DNA of 64,000 nucleotides from Chitinivibrionales bacterium. GTDB lineage: Bacteria; Fibrobacterota; Chitinivibrionia; Chitinivibrionales; WJKA01. The number at the start of each line of letters is the position of its first letter. Position 1 is the stretch's first letter. This document shows, piece after piece, positions 1 through 7,513 of the stretch. Below the pieces are notes generated by a model that did no database searches, had not been told where the DNA came from, and worked only from the letters and a program-made list of their open reading frames with translations. The stretch lies in the NCBI GenBank assembly GCA_014728295.1, contig WJLW01000124.1, positions 1 to 64,000 of the forward strand. The letters run 5' to 3'. Position numbers and translations under genes: made by a program.

Positions 1-1
1 C

Positions 2-91
2 AATCTGATGCGCGCACTCGGCCGGCCGTACGATGACCAGAGTTTTATGCGTATCGAGATAGAGAGCACCAAGAAAGAAGCTTTAATATGA
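2..91 (+). CDS. C-terminal fragment of an unidentified protein (5' truncated by window edge)
   Basis: An open frame runs from the window edge to a TGA at 89-91 and gives 29 residues ending in KKEALI. The frame is open on entry, its codon choice resembles the neighbouring genes, and a 232-bp non-coding stretch follows, so it is probably the end of a gene that starts upstream. The peptide is too short to assign a family. It could also be a chance open frame. Confidence 0.4.
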   Translation, partial: NLMRALGRPYDDQSFMRIEIESTKKEALI

Positions 92-323
92 GAGCCGCGA
101 AAAGAAAAACTCCCGCAATCCAGGCTCCAAACCTAAGCAAGCTGATTGCCGCTACATCTTTTTTTTTGGACGAAAGGTGAATTTTCATACTATTTTAGTG
201 ATGATTTTATTTCGAGCCCATTGTAAAGAGGTAACATCCGGAATGGGAAAATTAGCAACGCGGGGAGCAATTATCCACAACAGATCGTCGAATTGCTGCA
301 GAAACTAATCTTTCCGACTGAAA

Positions 324-1397
324 ATGCACCTCCTCTACTACATCACCCCCCACGGATTCGGACACGGCATCAGAACCTGCGCCATCTGTAACGAGTTGTC
401 GCCGGGCACAAAGCTGACTATCCGCACCGGACTTCCCAAACGATTCTTCGATGAAGAGATCAGCCGGCCTTTTGATTTTGCCCCGGCAACGCTGGATTGC
501 GGCTGCGTGCAAAACGACGGGCTCACCGTGGATATACCGGCCACCGTTACCGGATATTGCGCCATCGCAGAGGCAAACAGATCTCGACTGCACGCAGAGG
601 TTGCCTGGTGCCGGGATCATCACATCGACGGTATCGTGGCGGATACGACGCCGTTTGCCTTCGATGTAGCCTATCACGCCGCACTACCTTCGATCTGCGT
701 AACTAATTTCACCTGGCTGGACATTTTCGAACCGTATGCGCGGCAAATCCCCGCTTTTCTACCGTATGTCGAAGAGATACGCAGGCAATATGGTCGGACG
801 GATCTGCTTCTGGCGCTTAAACCTGCAATGGAGATGGGCTATTTCACCCGCCGCATCGAAGCTCCGGTTGTTGCGTTCAAAGGCAAAAACATACGTTCCC
901 GCATCCTGCACACCTTCGGCCTGCATGACGATCACAAGCTGGCCCTGATTTACACCGGCAATTTCGGGATGGATTCGATGGCCTGGGAGCGGATCGAGCG
1001 GTTTGAAGACTGGTTTTTTATCGGGCTGTATCCGCTTCCGGGCAATCCGGAAAATTATTACGTCGTGGAGAAAGATCGCTTCCGGTATGCGGATTTGATA
1101 GCTTCCTCGGATCTGTGCATCAGCAAAATCGGCTATGGCACCGTGGCGATCTGCATGGTCAACGACATCCCGCTTATGTATCCACCCCGCAGCGATTTTG
1201 CCGAGTATCCGGTGCTGGCGGCCGCGGTTCGGGAGTGGGGCAAAGGGTATGCAGTGACGACCGAGGCGTATTATTCACTCGATTGGCAGGAAGTTCTGGC
1301 GCGCATCCCGGCCAACGCCTTTCGAAATCCCATCCCGGAGAACGGAGCGGCAACCTGTGCACGCAAAATCGAGAATCACGTCAACGGCGGGCGCTGA
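324..1397 (+). CDS. MurG/GT28-like glycosyltransferase (arabinokinase N-domain type)
   Basis: A 357-residue cytoplasmic protein with no signal peptide or membrane segments. The N-terminus has the glycine/histidine-rich loop PHGFGHGIRT (about residues 9-18), typical of GT-B glycosyltransferases of the MurG/GT28 kind and of the N-terminal half of plant L-arabinokinase. The C-terminal half contains SKIGYGT, the sugar-nucleotide-binding glycine turn of the second Rossmann fold, followed by a proline-rich PLMYPPR segment. Family knowledge suggests transfer of, or binding to, a nucleotide-activated sugar; the substrate cannot be read. There is no strong Shine-Dalgarno before ATG 324, but no better start was found. 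A GHMP sugar kinase (the other half of arabinokinase-type fusions) lies far away at 44.5 kb. The next gene has its own promoter, so this one is probably transcribed alone or with the upstream gene. Confidence 0.7.
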   Translation: MHLLYYITPHGFGHGIRTCAICNELSPGTKLTIRTGLPKRFFDEEISRPFDFAPATLDCGCVQNDGLTVDIPATVTGYCAIAEANRSRLHAEVAWCRDHHIDGIVADTTPFAFDVAYHAALPSICVTNFTWLDIFEPYARQIPAFLPYVEEIRRQYGRTDLLLALKPAMEMGYFTRRIEAPVVAFKGKNIRSRILHTFGLHDDHKLALIYTGNFGMDSMAWERIERFEDWFFIGLYPLPGNPENYYVVEKDRFRYADLIASSDLCISKIGYGTVAICMVNDIPLMYPPRSDFAEYPVLAAAVREWGKGYAVTTEAYYSLDWQEVLARIPANAFRNPIPENGAATCARKIENHVNGGR

Positions 1398-1420
1398 GCG
1401 CACATCTCACCTCCACAGGG

Positions 1421-1449
1421 TTGCACCATTTTCCAGTCGATAGTATAAT
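1421..1449 (+). promoter_or_regulatory. Sigma70-type promoter for the tandem-STAS gene
   Basis: TTGCAC (1421-1426) and TATAAT (1444-1449) are separated by exactly 17 bp, a near-consensus housekeeping promoter. It lies just after the end of the glycosyltransferase gene and predicts a transcript start near 1456, giving a leader of about 135 nt before the STAS protein ATG at 1590. Confidence 0.6.
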
Positions 1450-1589
1450 AGAGGATGCCCACCCGGCTGCAGAGAATGCCGTATTGTCGATAGGTTGCCG
1501 ACGGCTCAGAATTTCCCTACGAACAAGCCGCGTTCAACATGCCGGGCAGGGGATGTTATCTTGTGCACATTCGACTGAAGGTTGATGCA

Positions 1590-2318
1590 ATGACTCCCAG
1601 TTTTGTGACCACCGGTACCCGGCATGACTATCTCTGGCTGACACTGCCCGAAGATGTCGGGATGGAAAACGCCGATTCCATCGAAAAGCAGGTATACGAA
1701 GCTGTTACCGAGCAAAATGCCAAGGTCGTCATTGATATGAAACAAGTGGCAATCCTGTACAGCAGCGGTATCGGCTTGATGATCCGGTTGCGCAAGCATG
1801 TTGCCTCGCTCAACGGGTACCTGTGCCTGGTGAATATCAAGGACCGGATAAGGCAGATGTTTATCGAAGTCAATCTGGATAAAATATTCCCGATGTACAC
1901 CACCGATACCGAATTCGAAGTAATGCAGGATGATATCTGGGAGAAATCCAACAGCGAGGAAGATATAGGTTTCATCAGCGTCGTGCAGGAGGAAGAGGGT
2001 ATTTGCCGGATAAACTTGTCGGGAAATATGACGGTAACGCAGGATCTGGAGCAGTTCAATACGTCCATATTCAAAAACGGCGTGAATGATTATGTGTTCG
2101 ATCTCAGTGGATTGGATCGGATCGACAGTTTTGGAACGGCATATTATCTCAATGCAATCAATTTTCTGCGGCAACGACAGGCCAATTGTATCGCGTACGG
2201 GGCCAATGAATCGGTGAACGAGGTATTTGAAACCCTGGAGATACGCGATTTGATTCCGGTTTACCACAACGAGCGAGAGGCAATAAACGCGATCCGGAAT
2301 AATTACAGGCAGGAATAA
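1590..2318 (+). CDS. Tandem STAS-domain protein (anti-sigma factor antagonist-like)
   Basis: A 242-residue soluble protein built from two STAS domains (about 5-110 and 125-235). The first carries VVIDMKQV followed by YSSGIGL; the second carries YVFDLSGLDRIDSFGTAYYL. Both match the SpoIIAA/RsbV loop in which a serine next to glycine is phosphorylated by an anti-sigma kinase. The family works by partner switching; two copies in one chain is less common. ATG 1590 is preferred over an in-frame ATG at 1539 because AAGG lies about 9 bp upstream and the domain begins directly after it. A consensus-like promoter precedes it. No cognate kinase or phosphatase is adjacent, but another STAS protein lies at 61.5 kb. 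Confidence 0.8.
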   Translation: MTPSFVTTGTRHDYLWLTLPEDVGMENADSIEKQVYEAVTEQNAKVVIDMKQVAILYSSGIGLMIRLRKHVASLNGYLCLVNIKDRIRQMFIEVNLDKIFPMYTTDTEFEVMQDDIWEKSNSEEDIGFISVVQEEEGICRINLSGNMTVTQDLEQFNTSIFKNGVNDYVFDLSGLDRIDSFGTAYYLNAINFLRQRQANCIAYGANESVNEVFETLEIRDLIPVYHNEREAINAIRNNYRQE

Positions 2319-2397
2319 TTGAATTCGATATCACGATTGGGGGATCACACATGGTGGTTACCGAATACGCGCTCGGGCCCTCAGCCCCGCGTGCACC

Positions 2398-2865
2398 TCA
2401 GTGCCCCTCGCCCGCCAGCATATCCGGGGCGTGCGCCAGCACCGGCACAATCAGTCGCGTACACAACCGCACCGCCTTTACCGATCCCGGAAAATTGATT
2501 ATAATCGTCGCCCCACACACCCCGGCAACGCCGCGCGAGAGCATAGCCTGCGGCGTCTGTGTATAGGATTCACTGCGCAAAATTTCTGCAATCCCCGGCA
2601 ACAACCGCTTACAGTACTCTGCGGTAATGTCAGGCGTAATATCCCGGGGTCCGATTCCGGTGCCGCCCGTCGTCAGAATTGCATCGCAATCGGCGTGCTT
2701 GGCAAATGCGTCGCGAATCGCCACGCCTTCATCCGGGACTATGAAGTTGCAAATCTGCGCATCGGGATATGCCTCGAGGAGTATGCGACGGATTTCGGGG
2801 CCGGACTCATCGGCATACACGCCTCGCGCAGCCCGGTCAGATATGGTAAGAACCAGTACTTTCAC
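2398..2865 (-). CDS. mog: Molybdenum cofactor biosynthesis protein, MogA/MoaB family
   Basis: A 155-residue protein with the molybdopterin-binding fold of MogA/MoaB: LTISDRAARG at the N-terminus, the TTGGTGIGPRDITPD phosphate/pterin loop in the middle (about 65-80), and a C-terminal PGSVKAV segment. The family adenylylates molybdopterin before metal insertion by MoeA. The likely start is a GTG at 2865 with GGGAGGA upstream; it lies inside the MOSC reading frame, so the genes overlap by 29 bp. It is the last gene of the moeA-moaC-MOSC-mog operon. The frame extends upstream without a stop to 3171, but that extension is the shadow of the MOSC gene. Confidence 0.88.
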   Translation of the reverse strand: MKVLVLTISDRAARGVYADESGPEIRRILLEAYPDAQICNFIVPDEGVAIRDAFAKHADCDAILTTGGTGIGPRDITPDITAEYCKRLLPGIAEILRSESYTQTPQAMLSRGVAGVCGATIIINFPGSVKAVRLCTRLIVPVLAHAPDMLAGEGH

Positions 2866-3274
2866 GGGTAATTGTTCCTCCCTTGAGCACGCGCGCAAAG
2901 ATACCGCGACGGGGCATGACACAATCGCCGACTTGTTGGCGTATGGCGCATCCCCGGTGACATTCCTTGCCGATCTGGGTGACTTCAAGCGCGACCGTAT
3001 CGATGGTAATCCGGGCGCCGATCGGCAAATCCGCCAGCGCAATGCCGAGCGTGGTGATGTTTTCCGCAAAATCGCCCGGCGAAAGCTGCATGCCTCTGCC
3101 CTGCATGGTGTCGATATCCTCCTGCGCCAGCAAAGAAACCTGGCGATGCCAGTCACCGGCATGAGCATCACCTTCGATGCCGAACCGCTCTTTCAGGATG
3201 ATGCGATCAACCGGAAATTTTTTCTCGCCCGTCTCAGCGGAAATGTTAACCGATACGATTTCAAACGTAATCAC
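2837..3274 (-). CDS. MOSC domain protein
   Basis: A 145-residue MOSC (Moco sulfurase C-terminal) domain protein. Visible signatures are IEGDAHAGDWHRQVSLL (about 33-50), GDFAENITT, and the conserved cysteine in GKECHRGC (about 102-109). MOSC proteins are thought to carry sulfur or a Moco intermediate. The gene begins with GTG overlapping the moaC stop (GTGA, 4 bp) and overlaps the mog start by 29 bp, so translation is probably coupled. In other bacteria MOSC and MogA are sometimes fused; here they remain separate, in different frames. It has no transmembrane segments. Confidence 0.85.
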   Translation of the reverse strand: MITFEIVSVNISAETGEKKFPVDRIILKERFGIEGDAHAGDWHRQVSLLAQEDIDTMQGRGMQLSPGDFAENITTLGIALADLPIGARITIDTVALEVTQIGKECHRGCAIRQQVGDCVMPRRGIFARVLKGGTITRESTGSYHI

Positions 3275-3723
3275 GCTGCAACGTCCTTTTTCTTTTCGAC
3301 CAGTTTAATCTCGCCAATGACCATATGCTTGTCCACGGCTTTGCACATGTCGTAGAGCGTCAGGGCGGCTATCGACACTGCGGTCAGAGCTTCCATCTCC
3401 ACGCCGGTGCGACCGGTGCAGACTGCATTGGCGGTGATGGTAACGGCAGCATCCCCCACCTCGAAGCTCAACGATACGTTATCGAGCGCAAGAGAGTGGC
3501 ATAGCGGTATGAGTTCGGCCGTTTTTTTGGCGCCGATGATACCCGCCAGTTGGGCGCAGGTCAGGGCGTCTCCCTTTTTGAGCAGTTTCTTGTTGAGCAG
3601 CGCGATCGTGTCGGGGTGCAGGCGGATACTCCCGGTTGCCGTAGCATTGCGCCGTTGCATTTGCTTATGCGATACGTCAACCATGGTTACTTCGCCGGAT
3701 TCTTTGACATGGGATAATTTCAT
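3271..3723 (-). CDS. moaC: Cyclic pyranopterin monophosphate synthase MoaC
   Basis: A 150-residue MoaC, the usual family length. The N-terminal MVDVSHK, the central LIPLCHSLALD and the later GRTGVEMEALTAVS are diagnostic. MoaC converts the MoaA product (3',8-cyclo-GTP) to cyclic pyranopterin monophosphate in the cytoplasm. I chose ATG 3723; a TTG at 3735 that overlaps the moeA stop is an alternative that adds four residues. The gene follows moeA and overlaps the MOSC gene by 4 bp. No MoaA, MoaD or MoaE is in the window, so the rest of the pathway must be elsewhere. Confidence 0.93.
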   Translation of the reverse strand: MKLSHVKESGEVTMVDVSHKQMQRRNATATGSIRLHPDTIALLNKKLLKKGDALTCAQLAGIIGAKKTAELIPLCHSLALDNVSLSFEVGDAAVTITANAVCTGRTGVEMEALTAVSIAALTLYDMCKAVDKHMVIGEIKLVEKKKDVAA

Positions 3724-3731
3724 CGCAACGC

Positions 3732-4913
3732 TCAACAGGTGGAGATCAACTGCACTTTGACCCGGGCGCCGGCCGGTAAGCTGGATACATTCGAGTGGAT
3801 TTCAAGCAGGGCATTGGCATACGAATAGGCGTTGATATGCGCGGAACCGTGATATGAAATGCGCTCGATCGTTCCGTCCCGCATCAACTGGACGGGCAGG
3901 AATACCAGGCGGCCGGACTTCTTGATGGGAACGGCGTGCGCCAGGGTGCCGTGCACGATTTGGGGTGTCCACTCAAAACCCATCAATTTCAACAAAAACG
4001 GCTTGACGAGCACTTCGAAAATAACAAAGGTCGACACCGGATTACCGGGCATGCCGAAGAAGAAGCTATCTTGCGAGGAGCCAAACACCGTAGGCTTGCC
4101 GGGTTTGATCGCAACCTTGTCAAAGATGAGATCAACACCATGCTGTTTGAGCACGCCCGGCACAAAATCATAATCTCCGGCCGACACTCCGCCCGACACC
4201 AGCAGGACGTCACATTCGTCAAGCGCCTGCTCGACCTTTGCGCCGATTTCCTGCGGTGAATCCCCGGCAATACCGTAATATGCCGGCCGGCATCCACACA
4301 GCTCGATTTGCGCGCAAAGCTGGTGACTGTTGCTGTTACGAATGGACGCTCCATCGGGTTTTGCAGAAGGTTCGACCAGCTCGCTGCCGGTTGCCAGCAC
4401 GCCGACAGCCGGTTGTTTGCGGACCGTTACCGGATCGCATCCGACCGTCGCCAGCACGGCCACATTTGCCGCCGAGATAAAACTTCCCGGAGTGAGGACG
4501 AGGGCGTCTTTTTTGATGTCTTCGCCCCGCACGCAGATATTGGAACGCACTTCCGGATCGGAAAAGGTGACCCGGTCGCCTTCCCGTTTGGCCTTCTCGA
4601 CGATGACGACACAATCGGCGCCCTCGGGAATCATCGCTCCGGTCATGACTTTTGCACACTCACCGGAGCCAATCGACCTGCGCGGCATGGCGCCGGCGGG
4701 GATGGTTTCGATCACGGTGAGCCGTTCGTTGCGTTCGCTCGATTTGCATGCATAGCCGTCCATCGCGGATTTGTTAAACGGCGGAATGTCGCGGTCGGCA
4801 TATACATCCTGCGCCAGAATTCTGCGAAATGCCTGTTGCAGGGGAACCGCCTCTTCATCAGTCAGATACGCCGAAGAGAGGACTATCTTACGGGCGTCTT
4901 CGAAAGAGATCAT
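3732..4913 (-). CDS. moeA: Molybdopterin molybdenumtransferase MoeA
   Basis: A 393-residue MoeA, which inserts molybdate into adenylylated molybdopterin. Signatures: PPFNKSAMDGYA (about 43-54) in domain I; GVLATGSELVEP and VSGGVSAGDYDFV in the MogA-like domain III; KPGKPTVFG with FFGMPGNPVS towards the C-terminus. The start MISFEDARK at 4913 fits the family length; the frame is open upstream to 4991, but that extension has no MoeA homology. It is the first gene of the minus-strand Moco operon and diverges from the GH5-like gene across 291 bp, where I saw no convincing promoter or Moco riboswitch. Confidence 0.92.
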   Translation of the reverse strand: MISFEDARKIVLSSAYLTDEEAVPLQQAFRRILAQDVYADRDIPPFNKSAMDGYACKSSERNERLTVIETIPAGAMPRRSIGSGECAKVMTGAMIPEGADCVVIVEKAKREGDRVTFSDPEVRSNICVRGEDIKKDALVLTPGSFISAANVAVLATVGCDPVTVRKQPAVGVLATGSELVEPSAKPDGASIRNSNSHQLCAQIELCGCRPAYYGIAGDSPQEIGAKVEQALDECDVLLVSGGVSAGDYDFVPGVLKQHGVDLIFDKVAIKPGKPTVFGSSQDSFFFGMPGNPVSTFVIFEVLVKPFLLKLMGFEWTPQIVHGTLAHAVPIKKSGRLVFLPVQLMRDGTIERISYHGSAHINAYSYANALLEIHSNVSSLPAGARVKVQLISTC

Positions 4914-5204
4914 AATCGCTGCTGTGCTCCGAAATACTGAGCCGCCAACGAAAGCAACACCTTGACGTGTGGCGGGTAATGAATGCTGCACTCAAAGATA
5001 GTTAGCCGGAAAACACTCTGTCAAAAAATGCATCCGCCGGCAACAAAGGAGAGAAGCCCGAATGATCGCCTCGACAATCGACCGGTGAGTTGCGCGCGCA
5101 ACGCTTGCTTTCTGCAAAGCGATATTGTTTTTTTTATAGCGGTGATGCCATTTGTTACCTGGCTAAACAGCCACAAAGACAATTTCAATCAAGGAGACGG
5201 ATGT

Positions 5205-7463
5205 ATGGTTTACCGGACAGCAAAATCACTCTGTATCGCACTGGTGCTCGGTGCAATGGTCATTTCGGCGCAAGATGTGGGCAAGCAGAAGCTGCCGGCG
5301 GACGATGCCTATGTAGCGATACGCGACGGCCACCTGTATCTTAAGGACACGCGGGTGCGCTACTGGGGTGTCATCGGCAAGTTTCCAGCGAAAACGCATG
5401 CCGCCAACATCGCCTGCGTCAAGCGCCTCAAAGGTCTCGGCTTCAACATGGTGCGCTACTGGCCTCGACCGGAACCCTACACCAGGGGTGACGGCTCGCG
5501 CGGCGATCTGATAGATCATTTTCTCTGGGCGCTCAAGCAGGAAGACATGAAGGTCTGGTATGCCGGGCTGAACAACTGCGGCAAGATCGCACCTGAAGAT
5601 GTTGACATTGTCAACGACTCCGCAACGGCCGGAGACTGGGTCGCAGCCGTTAAAGAAATGAAGCACACGAATATCCGCAACCACCCCGCCCGCATATGGG
5701 ACACCCGTATACATGCGCTGGGCATCAAACGCATGAGCGCCATCGCCAACCATGTCAATCAATACACGGGCTTGCGCTATGCGGATGACCCCGTTTTTGT
5801 CGTGTGGGAGCTTGCTAATGAAGAGTGGTGGTTTCATCGCAACAAGCGCGGCAAATTCATGCGTATTCCGGCCTGGTTTCGCCGCGATTTGTACCGGCAG
5901 TGGAATGCTTTTCTGCACGATAAATACAAGACAGCCGACGCACTTGCCACGGCCTGGAACAATAATATCCTCGACCAGGAATCATTTGAAGAGCAGACGA
6001 TAATGATGCTTCCGCTCATCGGCGACTTCCGTGACGATCAGGCGGCAACCCTCGGCGTCAAAACGGATGCAACCAGCGAGCAGCAGCAATACGGTCCCGA
6101 AGACTTCTGCGGCACGCGCGGCGGCGATGTGATCGAGTTCATGGTCAAGATCCTGCTGGACCATAAAATGGCCGAGTATCGCGCCGTCAAAAAGCTGGGC
6201 AAGTCCACGCACCTGGGCGCGGTCATCATGGACAACGGCGTCGGCTGGGACATGCAGACGCAATATGTGCTGCAGTTCGGTGACGCCATCTCGCACGACA
6301 GCTACATCAACGGCACGTTTCACACCGATCCCCGCCACAAGCGTTTTCCATGGAACTCGCAGGTCGAAGAACTCCCCAAAATCTGCTGGGACAAACCCTG
6401 GCTGGAGCACAATCGCATGGCCGGGAAACCCTACTTCGTCTACGAGATTCAGATCATCCAGCCGGCAAAATACCGCGCCGAATTCCCGATGGAGGTTGTC
6501 AAGCTGGCGGCAACCCAGGACTGGGACATCATCTGCTGGCACTACTGGGGCTTTCCCCCTCCGGCCGATGAGAAAAACCCTTACGACAAGCCGATGGATT
6601 ATATCTCAACGCATTATACGCAGGGATACCATTTTCAGTATGACGAGGTGCAATCCTCGGCAATGGCGGCCGCGGCGGAGATTTTTAAAAACGGCCTGCT
6701 CAAGCCGGCGCCCGATCCTACAACCTTTGTTTTCGGCGGGCAGAGCTTTTACAACTGGAACATGAATACCTACGGCGACATTGGCGACATGTTTCTGCCG
6801 ACGACCTACCGTTACGGCATGCGCTTGCTGATCGATCCGAAACGGGAGAAAGATGAAATAACCGGACACCGCATCCGCTCTCGCGGCATCTATGAGCCCT
6901 GCCCGATTGAGCCCAACGAGCAGATCAGCCACGACTGGCAGAAAGGACACCTTATTTTTGACGCACCAGGCGTGGCCATGTACACGGGATTCATGGCAAA
7001 TTATGGCGACAACATCGCCTTCTCCAACGGCGTCACCCTGCGCAAGGTCTCAATTGATAATCCGCAAGGCATTGCCTATCCCGTCGGCGAAGATGAAAAG
7101 TATATCGAATTCTGCATTGCCTCGACCGACGGCAAGTCACTTGACAAAACGCAGAAGGCGGTGCTCTCACTGGTCAGCACCGGTTTCAACAAAGGCTTCG
7201 AATTCGACCCCACGGTTTTCAGCGAAGCGGAGTGGTCGCACGTCAGAGAGTGGATGGGCAATGCCAAAGCAGTCAAAAATCAGGGCACGACACCGGTACT
7301 CACAGCACGCGTCAAAGGCGAAATCATAGCTCCGGCGCTGAGCGGCATGCAGTATACGATGCGTGATTGGCACCTGAGGCCACTGAAGCGGGGGGTCGTT
7401 AAGGGCGGCAAGCTCAAAATACCGAATTCGCTGCCGATTTACATTACGGAATTGACACGGTGA
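5205..7463 (+). CDS. Secreted GH5-like glycoside hydrolase
   Basis: A 752-residue exported enzyme. The start at ATG 5205 is set by AAGGAG 9 bp upstream and opens a signal peptide (hydrophobic stretch about 7-20, cleavage near SAQ). The N-terminal two thirds resemble a (beta/alpha)8 hydrolase of clan GH-A/GH5. VWELANEEW places the likely acid/base at Glu206, and YFVYEIQ places the likely nucleophile at Glu414. RYWPRPEP and WHYWGFP are aromatic substrate-cleft-like segments. Residues beyond about 560 form a C-terminal, probably beta-rich module. It probably cleaves a beta-linked plant or microbial polysaccharide; the exact linkage cannot be read. It stands alone between the divergent moeA operon and the convergent histidine kinase. 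Confidence 0.72.
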   Translation: MVYRTAKSLCIALVLGAMVISAQDVGKQKLPADDAYVAIRDGHLYLKDTRVRYWGVIGKFPAKTHAANIACVKRLKGLGFNMVRYWPRPEPYTRGDGSRGDLIDHFLWALKQEDMKVWYAGLNNCGKIAPEDVDIVNDSATAGDWVAAVKEMKHTNIRNHPARIWDTRIHALGIKRMSAIANHVNQYTGLRYADDPVFVVWELANEEWWFHRNKRGKFMRIPAWFRRDLYRQWNAFLHDKYKTADALATAWNNNILDQESFEEQTIMMLPLIGDFRDDQAATLGVKTDATSEQQQYGPEDFCGTRGGDVIEFMVKILLDHKMAEYRAVKKLGKSTHLGAVIMDNGVGWDMQTQYVLQFGDAISHDSYINGTFHTDPRHKRFPWNSQVEELPKICWDKPWLEHNRMAGKPYFVYEIQIIQPAKYRAEFPMEVVKLAATQDWDIICWHYWGFPPPADEKNPYDKPMDYISTHYTQGYHFQYDEVQSSAMAAAAEIFKNGLLKPAPDPTTFVFGGQSFYNWNMNTYGDIGDMFLPTTYRYGMRLLIDPKREKDEITGHRIRSRGIYEPCPIEPNEQISHDWQKGHLIFDAPGVAMYTGFMANYGDNIAFSNGVTLRKVSIDNPQGIAYPVGEDEKYIEFCIASTDGKSLDKTQKAVLSLVSTGFNKGFEFDPTVFSEAEWSHVREWMGNAKAVKNQGTTPVLTARVKGEIIAPALSGMQYTMRDWHLRPLKRGVVKGGKLKIPNSLPIYITELTR

Positions 7464-7513
7464 GGAGTGATTCGCCGAAAATCGATCGTATGCATGAATT
7501 GCCGATTGCGAGA

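Noticed and set aside
252-677. Open frame opposite the MurG-like gene
   Set aside because: It is antisense to a gene with recognisable GT-B motifs and has no family features of its own.
4914-5204. Search for a Moco riboswitch or promoter between moeA and the GH5-like gene
   Set aside because: No conserved riboswitch core and no properly spaced -35/-10 pair was found.
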